Shown piece by piece: positions 1 to 4,994 of a stretch of DNA of 5,108 bases (the stretch's first letter is position 1; every line of letters begins with the position of its first letter). The notes beneath the pieces are model-generated. The model had not been told where the DNA came from and made no database searches. It worked only from the letters and a program-made list of their open reading frames with translations. Location: contig JAHIFK010000191.1 in the NCBI GenBank assembly GCA_018900975.1, positions 1 through 5,108 of the forward strand. The letters are read 5' to 3'. The translations under genes and the position numbers were made by a program. The stretch is from Methanobacteriota archaeon (lineage in GTDB: Archaea > Halobacteriota > Methanosarcinia > Methanosarcinales > Methanoperedenaceae).

Positions 1-12
1 ACAAAGCATTTA

Positions 13-42
13 ATCTGCGTTCATCTGCGTTTATCTGCGGTT
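13..42. repeat. Three-unit tandem repeat, 10-bp period
   Basis: The heptamer ATCTGCG occurs at 13-19, 23-29 and 33-39, exactly 10 bp apart, with TTC, TTT and GTT as the three bases after each copy. Read on the - strand the unit is close to GCAGATRAAC. It is intergenic and lies 180 bp before the first gene. It may continue leftward out of the window in degenerate form, but nothing before position 13 matches. I recall similar GCAGATRAAC-type runs as dispersed intergenic repeats in environmental genomes, but could not check this. Confidence 0.75.
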
Positions 43-190
43 CCGTTTCTTCAGATACCATAGCTTTCATCATAATTCCAATACCACAAATACTTGATCT
101 TAAAATATTGATCTAATCGTGATATCAAGTTAAGTGAAAAAAATCCAACGGTTTATTGATGCTATAGATCAAGCCCCTTTCTCCCGACGA

Positions 191-200
191 TTAATATATA
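191..200 (+). promoter_or_regulatory. TATA box of the AI-2E-type transporter gene
   Basis: The sequence TTAATATATA is centred about 24 bp before the ATG at 220. That is the usual archaeal distance from TATA box to transcript start, so the mRNA probably begins at or within a few bases of the start codon. No Shine-Dalgarno-like sequence precedes the ATG (the bases are AAACATAATTA), which agrees with a leaderless transcript. Confidence 0.5.
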
Positions 201-219
201 TTCATTAAAAACATAATTA

Positions 220-1308
220 ATGCCAATGCCAGATGGACAATTAACCGACGGGATCTCAGTTATTATAAAACATAAATGGAAGATCGTGTTTTCAGTGCTG
301 ATCCTCCTGATAGCCGCCATGTTCCTGTTTGTAATAATCCCGCTCATTGACGGTATAATAATGGGCATAGTGCTTGCTTATATCGCAAGGCCTATGAAAC
401 GCGTTATTGACAGGTATTCTCCGAAAGCAGCACCGTATATTGCCACAGGCGTTATCGTTATTCCGGTTTTCCTTATTTTCGGGTTCGGCATCATTGAGAT
501 CATAAACGATATTATCTGGGCCGTTAAAAACCAGGAATATGTCCTTGGTGTTTTATTGAGTTTGCTTGAGAAGCTGAGCATGCCTGATTTCGTCCGCAAT
601 AAGATCAAAGATATGATACTGAATTTTTCCTCTTACCTGTTCCCCGTACTGAGGCAGTATCTGACCTTTTCGATCGTAGTCAATTTTTTAGTCCTGGCAC
701 TTAACACCCTGCTTGCAGTGCTTATTTGTTTCTACCTTCTCATGGATGGCGAGCGTTTGATCACTAAGATAACAGATATTATCCCTCAGGAAGTGGAAAG
801 TTTCTCAATCAGGTTCATTAGACATTTAGACGGCATCCTTTCTGCCATTTTCATAGGAAATACTTACAGTGCGATCTCAGTAGGGATCCTTTCGTTAATA
901 GTCTTCTGGGCATTTGGTTTTGAAAACGTTCTTGCACTCTCTGCCATTATGGTGCTTGCAGCGATCATTCCCGTATTAACTGGCTGGCTGGTAGTAATAG
1001 TGCTTGGAATATTCAGGTATTTTGAAATGGGAAGCGAGAGCGCGATCATTTTTATGTTGGTAACTTTCGTAGTAGTGATCCTGCCGCCAGAACTACTTAT
1101 CAGACCCTATATCATCCAGGCAAAATCGGATATTCATCCGATGCTTATCATCCTTGCTTTCCTGGGCGGAGGAATGGTCGGAGGCATTGCCGGTTTCTTT
1201 GTAGCCCCGATACTTCTTGGAGCTATAGTAGCGGCATACCGCGCAGGGGCGGATGTTCGAAGGGAGGAGTTATTAAAACCGAGCGATGCATCAAAAATCC
1301 AGGATTGA
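220..1308 (+). CDS. AI-2E family (UPF0118/DUF20) membrane transporter-like protein
   Basis: This 362-residue protein is polytopic and sits in the cytoplasmic membrane. Hydrophobic segments lie near residues 22-56, 73-95, 150-175, 205-230, 236-266, 274-292 and 306-340. The long, mostly soluble stretch at about 96-149 between early and middle helices fits the AI-2E/UPF0118 layout. The C-terminal signature is also present: HPML at 306-309, a glycine-rich run GGGMVGGIAGFF at 316-327, then AP at 329-330 and a final helix. Length is normal for the family. Members are called autoinducer-2 exporters after TqsA, but others are reported as ion antiporters, and the substrate here cannot be inferred. The ATG at 220 is supported by the TATA box about 24 bp upstream. 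An alternative ATG two codons on (226) would change little. It converges on the marker 2 gene and has no operon partner in view. Confidence 0.88.
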   Translation: MPMPDGQLTDGISVIIKHKWKIVFSVLILLIAAMFLFVIIPLIDGIIMGIVLAYIARPMKRVIDRYSPKAAPYIATGVIVIPVFLIFGFGIIEIINDIIWAVKNQEYVLGVLLSLLEKLSMPDFVRNKIKDMILNFSSYLFPVLRQYLTFSIVVNFLVLALNTLLAVLICFYLLMDGERLITKITDIIPQEVESFSIRFIRHLDGILSAIFIGNTYSAISVGILSLIVFWAFGFENVLALSAIMVLAAIIPVLTGWLVVIVLGIFRYFEMGSESAIIFMLVTFVVVILPPELLIRPYIIQAKSDIHPMLIILAFLGGGMVGGIAGFFVAPILLGAIVAAYRAGADVRREELLKPSDASKIQD

Positions 1309-1327
1309 TCACAACTTATATACTACT

Positions 1328-1343
1328 ATAAAATATATTTTAT
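1328..1343. terminator. Perfect AT palindrome between convergent genes
   Basis: ATAAAATATATTTTAT is a perfect 16-bp inverted repeat in the 37-bp gap between the ends of the transporter gene and the marker 2 gene. Both strands carry a TTTT run in its second half. Archaeal RNA polymerase terminates at T-runs, so this may work as a compact two-way terminator. The all-AT stem is weak as RNA. A protein-binding site, or chance in AT-rich DNA, is also possible. Confidence 0.4.
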
Positions 1344-1345
1344 GA

Positions 1346-2323
1346 CTAATTCTTAATCCCGGTAACAATATCAGTCTTGAAATCAAAAACCGTCACGCGC
1401 TCATCCCCATTGTATATATCCAGTTTGAGGGTATCATCAATGCTGCCGATTACCTCAACCCTATATCCTGCGCCCTCGAAAAGACGTACTACCTCTACCT
1501 CATTTTCAGGCAGAGACGTTACAATAAAACCTGTCGCAGGGTGAACCTTTAACCACTGGATAAAATCAACATCTGCAGGGGCTGGGATCTTCGTAAGGTC
1601 TACGCGCGCACCTGTGCGGCTTGTTTCGATGAGCATCGCCAGTGTCCCGATAACACCGGGATTACTTATATCCTTTCCCGCGGTCAGCAGGTGTTTTTCC
1701 CCGAGTTCCTGCATCACCATGTATTTTGCACGCACGTCTTTCGGTCCTTTCATAGTTGTAGAATCAAAACTATACGGAGAGTTCGGTCCCATTCTTCCAT
1801 CCATATCGAATGCCGCTATAATTGAGTCACCTGGTTTTGCAGTACTGCTCCTGATCTCGCAGCCCCTCTTTACAGTACCTATGATAGCCACAGAAAGCGA
1901 TGTATATGGTGTATCAGGATGCAGGTGACCTCCTACCATAGGAACGCCGAATTTCGCTACCCCGTCCTTTATACCCCTGAGAAGTTCCTTGCAGGCATTT
2001 TTATTGCTCGATGAAAGTATGTTCACCATCGCCACTGGTTTACCGCCCATGGCAGCAATGTCATTTACATTGACAAGTACGGAGCTGTATCCGGCCCACC
2101 ACATGCTCGCTTCTATAAGCCTTGTCCAGATGCCATCAGCGGCAAATAAGACGTAATCATCGCCCCCAATATCGATCACGGCAGCGTCATCACCAAAATC
2201 AACCACAGAGTTGCCATACTCAGAACGTACACTTTCAAATATGTTGATAAGGTCAGAGATGGTCTTTTTGCGGGTTAAGCCTTCGAATTCCCTGATCTCT
2301 TTAGCGATAGTCTTTAAGTCCAT
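1346..2323 (-). CDS. Methanogenesis marker protein 2 (AIR synthase/selenophosphate synthetase-like)
   Basis: This is a soluble, ATP-grasping protein of the PurM/SelD/ThiL-like superfamily, in the branch catalogued as putative methanogenesis marker 2 and largely restricted to methanogens and relatives. Numbered from the ATG at 2323 (325 residues), the N-terminal ATP-site motif GDDAAVI is at 45-51. NVNDIAAMGGKP at 85-96 is the hallmark of the first AIR-synthase domain, and VGGHLHPDT at 130-138 follows. The C-terminal domain carries KDISNPGVIGTLAMLIE at 217-233. The biochemical reaction is unknown, and the selD-like Cys/Sec catalytic segment is not evident. An in-frame ATG at 2377 would add 18 residues that lack family-like character. 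A TATA-like sequence just outside that ATG also favours the inner start. The gene lies downstream of the receiver gene on the same strand. Family confidence is high; start confidence is moderate. Confidence 0.88.
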   Translation of the reverse strand: MDLKTIAKEIREFEGLTRKKTISDLINIFESVRSEYGNSVVDFGDDAAVIDIGGDDYVLFAADGIWTRLIEASMWWAGYSSVLVNVNDIAAMGGKPVAMVNILSSSNKNACKELLRGIKDGVAKFGVPMVGGHLHPDTPYTSLSVAIIGTVKRGCEIRSSTAKPGDSIIAAFDMDGRMGPNSPYSFDSTTMKGPKDVRAKYMVMQELGEKHLLTAGKDISNPGVIGTLAMLIETSRTGARVDLTKIPAPADVDFIQWLKVHPATGFIVTSLPENEVEVVRLFEGAGYRVEVIGSIDDTLKLDIYNGDERVTVFDFKTDIVTGIKN

Positions 2324-2380
2324 GATGCTCAAGACCGTTCTGTTGCTTTTATCATTGTACCCTTCTAATCTATCCATACC

Positions 2381-2390
2381 TTTATAGTCA
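2381..2390 (-). promoter_or_regulatory. Possible TATA box for the marker 2 gene
   Basis: On the - strand this reads TGACTATAAA, preceded by the purine-rich CGAAA that could act as a BRE. A transcript start about 25 nt on would fall near 2359, inside the longer ORF version. The ATG at 2377 would then be untranscribed, and the ATG at 2323 would have a leader of about 35 nt. Read-through from the receiver gene, whose stop is at 2455, is also possible. Confidence 0.35.
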
Positions 2391-2454
2391 TTTCGGGAAT
2401 TTTGGATGGATCCAGACTGAAGGCTTGTCGGAAAATAAGTGTCACAATATTGAT

Positions 2455-2880
2455 TTAAAATACTTTGTAGATATTAATATTCGATGGTACCGACTCAGTA
2501 TTGTCGTGTTTCCTGGCCTCAAGCAACGATTTCACTCTTGATCTTAATATAATAATATCGACAGGTTTGGTCATGAAATCATCTGCACCGGATTCTATTG
2601 CATTTAGCTTATCTTTCTCTTCCCTGAGAGATGTTATCATCAAAACAGGTATTGTGCTGGTTTTAATGTCTCTCTTGATCTGCTTGCAAAACGCATAACC
2701 ATTCATATTTGGCATCATAACATCTAAAAGTATGAGGTCTGGCAAGCTTTTTTCCACCATGATTAATGCATCGATCCCATTTGATGCCTTAATAACCTCG
2801 TAATCCTTTGAAAAAACACCTTCCATAAATTCAAGATTTAATGGTACATCATCCACTACAAGTATTTTTAGTTTATTCAT
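2455..2880 (-). CDS. Stand-alone response regulator receiver (CheY-like) protein
   Basis: This 141-residue cytoplasmic signalling protein consists of one receiver domain. The acidic pair D10-D11, the phospho-acceptor D53 (in LILLDVMMP), the switch residue T83 and the conserved K105 in the TKP motif are all present, so phosphotransfer from a histidine kinase is expected. The sequence resembles PleD-type receivers. The domain ends near residue 122, and a short tail of about 19 residues (ARKHDN to IYKVF) follows with no output domain. It must therefore act through protein contacts or as a phosphorelay intermediate. No kinase lies in the window. The ATG at 2880 places the first beta strand (KILVVDD) at residues 5-11, as is usual. 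No clear Shine-Dalgarno precedes it. The marker 2 gene follows on the same strand 77-131 nt on, depending on its start. Confidence 0.9.
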   Translation of the reverse strand: MNKLKILVVDDVPLNLEFMEGVFSKDYEVIKASNGIDALIMVEKSLPDLILLDVMMPNMNGYAFCKQIKRDIKTSTIPVLMITSLREEKDKLNAIESGADDFMTKPVDIIILRSRVKSLLEARKHDNTESVPSNINIYKVF

Positions 2881-2897
2881 AAGTTTGATTCATCATG

Positions 2898-2914
2898 TGT
2901 TGGTTTTTCCAACA
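2898..2914 (-). other. Hairpin in the probable 5' leader of the receiver gene
   Basis: TGTTGG (2898-2903) and CCAACA (2909-2914) form a perfect 6-bp stem with a 5-nt homopolymer loop, 18 bp ahead of the receiver start codon. If transcription starts near 2933, the hairpin lies in the untranslated leader. It is too small to place in any known riboswitch class. Confidence 0.35.
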
Positions 2915-2955
2915 ATTTTCCACTTACGACAAGTTTCAGCTTAATAATCATAATA

Positions 2956-2963
2956 AGTATAAA
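2956..2963 (-). promoter_or_regulatory. Possible TATA box for the receiver gene
   Basis: On the - strand this reads TTTATACT, near the archaeal consensus TTTAWATA. A start site about 25 nt downstream would give a leader of roughly 50 nt. The surroundings (2941-2985) are almost wholly A and T, with several alternative TATA-like octamers in both directions, so the exact box is uncertain. Confidence 0.3.
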
Positions 2964-3177
2964 TATATGCAATATATATACATATCGTTAGAGTTTTTTT
3001 TCGAAACTATATCTTAGAAATTGTTTTGGGACTATCCAGTAAAAATTTTTTAGGTTTTGTGTCGATTTGAGGTGGTGATGTATTTAAGAATTATATTTCT
3101 GAGGGGTGTATGATTATAATAAGTATAACTATCATAATTATTTGGATGCATAAATATATATGCTTACATAGTATAAT

Positions 3178-3309
3178 ATGATTTGGATAGGTTTATTGGA
3201 TAGGAAGCGATTGGGAGTGGCTTTACCTCTTTCTAATCCGGAATCTCTTTCTATGTGGACTGCGAAAGTGGATGCCACAATTCTAATATCGATACCCAGA
3301 AAAACATAA
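3178..3309 (+). other. Candidate 43-codon leaderless ORF or small RNA
   Basis: An ATG at 3178 opens 43 codons ending in TAA (MIWIGLLDRK at the start, ISIPRKT at the end). The sequence AAATATATA at 3152-3160 lies about 22 bp before the ATG, the spacing expected for a leaderless archaeal mRNA, and there is no Shine-Dalgarno. The interval has short internal direct repeats: TTGGATAGG at 3183 and 3196, and CTCTTTCTA at 3227 and 3245. It also has GTGG/CCAC pairings at 3255-3278. The peptide matches no family I know. An untranslated small RNA, or a chance ORF within an untranslated leader, is equally possible. Confidence 0.2.
3183..3204 (+). repeat. Direct repeat of TTGGATAGG, 13-bp spacing
   Basis: TTGGATAGG occurs at 3183-3191 and 3196-3204 with a TTTA spacer. 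It lies immediately after the likely transcript start of the candidate small gene. It could be an operator with two same-direction half-sites, or chance. Confidence 0.4.
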
Positions 3310-3322
3310 TTGTTACAACAAT
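3309..3322. promoter_or_regulatory. Inverted repeat ATTGTT-AC-AACAAT upstream of the HesB-like gene
   Basis: Two perfect 6-bp arms flank a 2-bp centre. The element ends just before the sequence CTTATAAC (3324-3331), which could be a TATA box. An inverted repeat touching the upstream edge of a TATA box fits a dimeric regulator site. The 2-nt loop makes it a poor RNA hairpin. Confidence 0.35.
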
Positions 3323-3343
3323 CCTTATAACAAGAAGGTCGGT

Positions 3344-3394
3344 ATGAGCGTTTTATCTATTAAAGCAGTAATAAGAGTATCTGAGACAAAATGA
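3344..3394 (+). other. Candidate 16-codon upstream ORF overlapping the HesB-like start
   Basis: An ATG at 3344 opens 16 codons (MSVLSIKAVIRVSETK). The TGA stop at 3392-3394 overlaps the ATG at 3391 of the HesB-like gene in an ATGA junction. GAAGG at 3334-3338 is a fair Shine-Dalgarno 5 nt before this ATG, whereas the HesB-like ATG itself has only a weak GAG at 3383-3385. Translational coupling would explain that difference. If transcription instead starts from TTATAA at 3325-3330, the transcript would begin near 3353 and miss this ORF. Confidence 0.25.
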
Positions 3395-3660
3395 ACAATC
3401 TTTTTATAGACGATAAAGCTATCGAGTTCATGAAGAAAGCGCTGGAAAGCGAGAAAGCACAAGCCATGCGGATATTCACAAGCGGCGGCGGGTGCTGCAA
3501 GCAGTTCGAGCTTAAACCGGTAAAAAAGGAGCTTACCGGTGATGTTACCTTCAGGCAGGGCGGCGTTACTGTGCACATAGAAAAAGAGATCGCCCAAAAC
3601 ACAGGTTCGATAAGGATCAAATCCGTTGAACAGAAAGGATTGCTCATAGAATTTGAGTAA
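3391..3660 (+). CDS. HesB/IscA-like protein, probable Fe-S cluster assembly or carrier
   Basis: This 89-residue cytoplasmic protein is about the size of the small HesB-related family typified by TIGR01911. It opens with an amphipathic helix (DDKAIEFMKKALESEKA), then a strand and the turn RIFTSGGGCC. C35 of GGGCC sits where A-type Fe-S carriers have their first cluster ligand, and C36 follows directly. The C-terminal Cys-Gly-Cys pair of classical IscA/ErpA is absent, since the protein ends LLIEFE. Some relatives carry selenocysteine at the key cysteine, as I recall; here both codons are TGC. The expected role is Fe-S cluster or metal handling, but loss of the last two cysteines means classical scaffold activity should not be assumed. 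It ends 59 bp before ahbC on the same strand. The start is set by its ATGA junction with the upstream mini-ORF and by the family length. Confidence 0.72.
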   Translation: MNNLFIDDKAIEFMKKALESEKAQAMRIFTSGGGCCKQFELKPVKKELTGDVTFRQGGVTVHIEKEIAQNTGSIRIKSVEQKGLLIEFE

Positions 3661-3663
3661 TAC

Positions 3664-3680
3664 AGGAAAATATTTAAATA
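3664..3680 (+). promoter_or_regulatory. BRE and TATA box of ahbC
   Basis: TTTAAATA at 3673-3680 matches the archaeal TATA consensus TTTAWATA exactly. It is preceded by the purine-rich BRE-like AGGAAAA at 3664-3670. The predicted transcript start near 3702 leaves a leader of about 18 nt that contains the Shine-Dalgarno. The gene therefore has its own promoter in addition to any read-through from the HesB-like gene. Confidence 0.65.
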
Positions 3681-3710
3681 AAATTAATTCGTAATGATTC
3701 GAACAATACA

Positions 3711-3714
3711 GGAG
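3711..3714 (+). promoter_or_regulatory. Shine-Dalgarno that fixes the TTG start of ahbC
   Basis: GGAG lies 5 nt before the TTG at 3720. It supports that codon as the initiator despite the lack of ATG there. Initiation at TTG gives the N-terminus MIGISKLYCG, which looks like the family's own. Confidence 0.7.
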
Positions 3715-3719
3715 AAAAA

Positions 3720-4922
3720 TTGATTGGTATTTCAAAACTTTACTGCGGGACTGTTGAACCCTCTGACGCGCTCAGGTACGGGCGTGAATCAGGAAAGCTG
3801 CCGTCGCATCTGCTTCAATTCTCAAAGGACAAAAAACCAGTCGTCGTATGGAACATGGGAAGGCGCTGCAACCTTAAATGCGTTCACTGCTACGCCCAGT
3901 CAAAGGACATTGAGTACACGAATGAACTGACAACGCAGCAGGGAAAGGAACTCATAGACGATCTGGCGCAGTTCGGCGCGCCTGTTATATTATTCTCAGG
4001 CGGCGAACCCATCATGCGTCCGGATCTGCCGGAACTTGCGATGTACGCAAGATCAAAGGGCATGCGCGCAGTGATCTCAACGAACGGGACGCTTATTGAT
4101 AAAAAGATGGCAAAGGTTCTAAAGGAGATCGGTCTGTCCTATGTGGGCGTTTCCCTGGACGGTATGAAAGAGACCAACGATAAATTCCGGGGCTTACAGG
4201 GCGCTTTTGACCTGGCGCTCCAGGGCATGCGCAACTGCCTTGCGGAAGGTATTAAAGTCGGTCTTCGGTTCACGATAAACAAGAAAAACGTCGAGGACAT
4301 CCCTGCGATATTTGACCTTCTTGAAAAAGAGAAGATCCCGCGGGTATGCTTCTATCACCTTGTTTATGCAGGGCGCGGGTCAAAGCTCGTAAAAGACGAA
4401 CTGTCGCATGAGGAAAGCAGGAAGACCCTTGACCTCATAATGGATAGGACAAAGGCAGCGCATGAGAGGGGTTTCCCGATGGAAGTGCTCACGGTTGACA
4501 ACCACTGTGACGGGCCTTATGTTTACTTCCGTCTCCTGAAAGAAGACCCGAAACGGGCAAAGGACGTATTCGAACTCCTGCAGATGAACCAGGGCAACTC
4601 AACAGGTATAGGCATAGGATGCGTATCCTGGGACGGCTCAGTCCACGCTGACCAATTCTGGAGGCATTATTCATTTGGCAATGTGAAGGAAAGGAAGTTC
4701 AGCGAGATCTGGACTGACACAAGCAATGAGCTTATGAAGGGTCTTAAGAACCGCAAAGCTCTCATAAAAGCCAATGCTGACAGGTGCGCAAAATGCAAGT
4801 GGTTCGACATATGCAACGGGAACTTCAGGGTGCGCGCAGAAGCAATATATGGCAACGTCTGGGCTGACGACCCCGCATGCTACCTGACAAAAGAAGAGAT
4901 AGGGTATGACGAGCAGAAGTAG
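3720..4922 (+). CDS. ahbC: 12,18-didecarboxysiroheme deacetylase AhbC (radical SAM)
   Basis: In the siroheme-dependent heme pathway AhbC removes two acetate side chains from 12,18-didecarboxysiroheme to give Fe-coproporphyrin III, which AhbD then converts to heme b. The protein has 400 residues, the usual length. The radical SAM cluster motif C50-x3-C54-x2-C57 (CNLKCVHC) and the SAM-binding GGEP at 94-97 are intact. A C-terminal SPASM-like region supplies cysteines C301, C356, C359, C365 and C387, enough for an auxiliary [4Fe-4S] cluster. The N-terminus MIGISKLYCGTVEPSDALRYGR is characteristic of AhbC and separates it from AhbD. NirJ of heme d1 synthesis is a close relative and the main alternative. 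The start is TTG with GGAG 5 nt upstream. It follows the HesB-like gene by 59 bp and has its own TATA box. Its heme product would serve cytochromes. Confidence 0.9.
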   Translation: MIGISKLYCGTVEPSDALRYGRESGKLPSHLLQFSKDKKPVVVWNMGRRCNLKCVHCYAQSKDIEYTNELTTQQGKELIDDLAQFGAPVILFSGGEPIMRPDLPELAMYARSKGMRAVISTNGTLIDKKMAKVLKEIGLSYVGVSLDGMKETNDKFRGLQGAFDLALQGMRNCLAEGIKVGLRFTINKKNVEDIPAIFDLLEKEKIPRVCFYHLVYAGRGSKLVKDELSHEESRKTLDLIMDRTKAAHERGFPMEVLTVDNHCDGPYVYFRLLKEDPKRAKDVFELLQMNQGNSTGIGIGCVSWDGSVHADQFWRHYSFGNVKERKFSEIWTDTSNELMKGLKNRKALIKANADRCAKCKWFDICNGNFRVRAEAIYGNVWADDPACYLTKEEIGYDEQK

Positions 4923-4949
4923 TTTTTTACTCACACGAAAGTGAGAAAA
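4923..4949 (+). terminator. T-run and hairpin directly after ahbC
   Basis: Six T residues (4923-4928) directly follow the TAG stop. Next comes the hairpin CTCAC (4930-4934), loop ACGAAA, GTGAG (4941-4945), then AAAA. The T-run alone fits archaeal termination. On the - strand the same hairpin is preceded by TTTT, so the element could stop transcription from both sides. Confidence 0.5.
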
Positions 4950-4957
4950 TTACGACT

Positions 4958-4983
4958 ATATGAGGGCGAAATAATGCCCTATA
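4958..4983 (-). terminator. Hairpin after the partial - strand gene
   Basis: AGGGC (4963-4967) pairs with GCCCT (4976-4980) across an 8-nt loop. Three further A-T pairs form outside a one-base bulge at G4962. The hairpin begins 12 bp past the stop codon of the - strand gene entering from the right, and the T-run AATTTT follows about 10 nt later in that direction. Confidence 0.45.
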
Positions 4984-4994
4984 CCTGTTTGAAC

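Larger units (their letters stand above)
2881..3390. other. 510-bp AT-rich gap between divergent units; no recognisable gene
   Basis: This gap separates the - strand receiver gene from the + strand HesB-like gene. It contains two copies of the 12-mer ATAATAAGTATA (2950-2961 and 3116-3127) and an imperfect palindrome at 3148-3163 (GCATA and TATGC arms). A run of very short + strand ORFs at 3078-3309 is joined by ATGA overlaps. The part from 3183 to 3308 is visibly less AT-rich than its surroundings. No tRNA, rRNA, CRISPR or mobile-element end is visible. It most likely holds promoters for both sides and possibly a small transcript. Confidence 0.6.

Noticed and set aside
13..42. Start of a CRISPR array
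   Set aside because: Units are 10 bp with no spacers and do not resemble CRISPR repeats. It is a simple tandem repeat.
1614..1928. 104-codon + strand frame inside the marker 2 gene
   Set aside because: It is antisense to a gene with clear conserved motifs and has no recognisable domain.
2403..2414. Inverted repeat TGGAT-GG-ATCCA between the receiver and marker 2 genes
   Set aside because: The arms are only 5 bp with a 2-nt loop and no T-run directly follows, so it is not a convincing terminator or operator.
3074..3116. Possible C/D box small RNA (GTGATGT, CTGA and TGATTA boxes in order)
   Set aside because: The C and C' boxes deviate from RTGATGA and no final D box follows at the right distance, so the resemblance is weak.
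2950..3127. Mobile-element ends suggested by the repeated ATAATAAGTATA
   Set aside because: The 12-mer is pure low-complexity AT-rich sequence, there is no transposase or terminal inverted repeat, and the 154 bp between copies carry no element.
3325..3735. 136-codon - strand frame opposite the HesB-like gene
   Set aside because: It mirrors a well-supported + strand coding region, has no family resemblance, and extends into the AT-rich flanks and the ahbC promoter.
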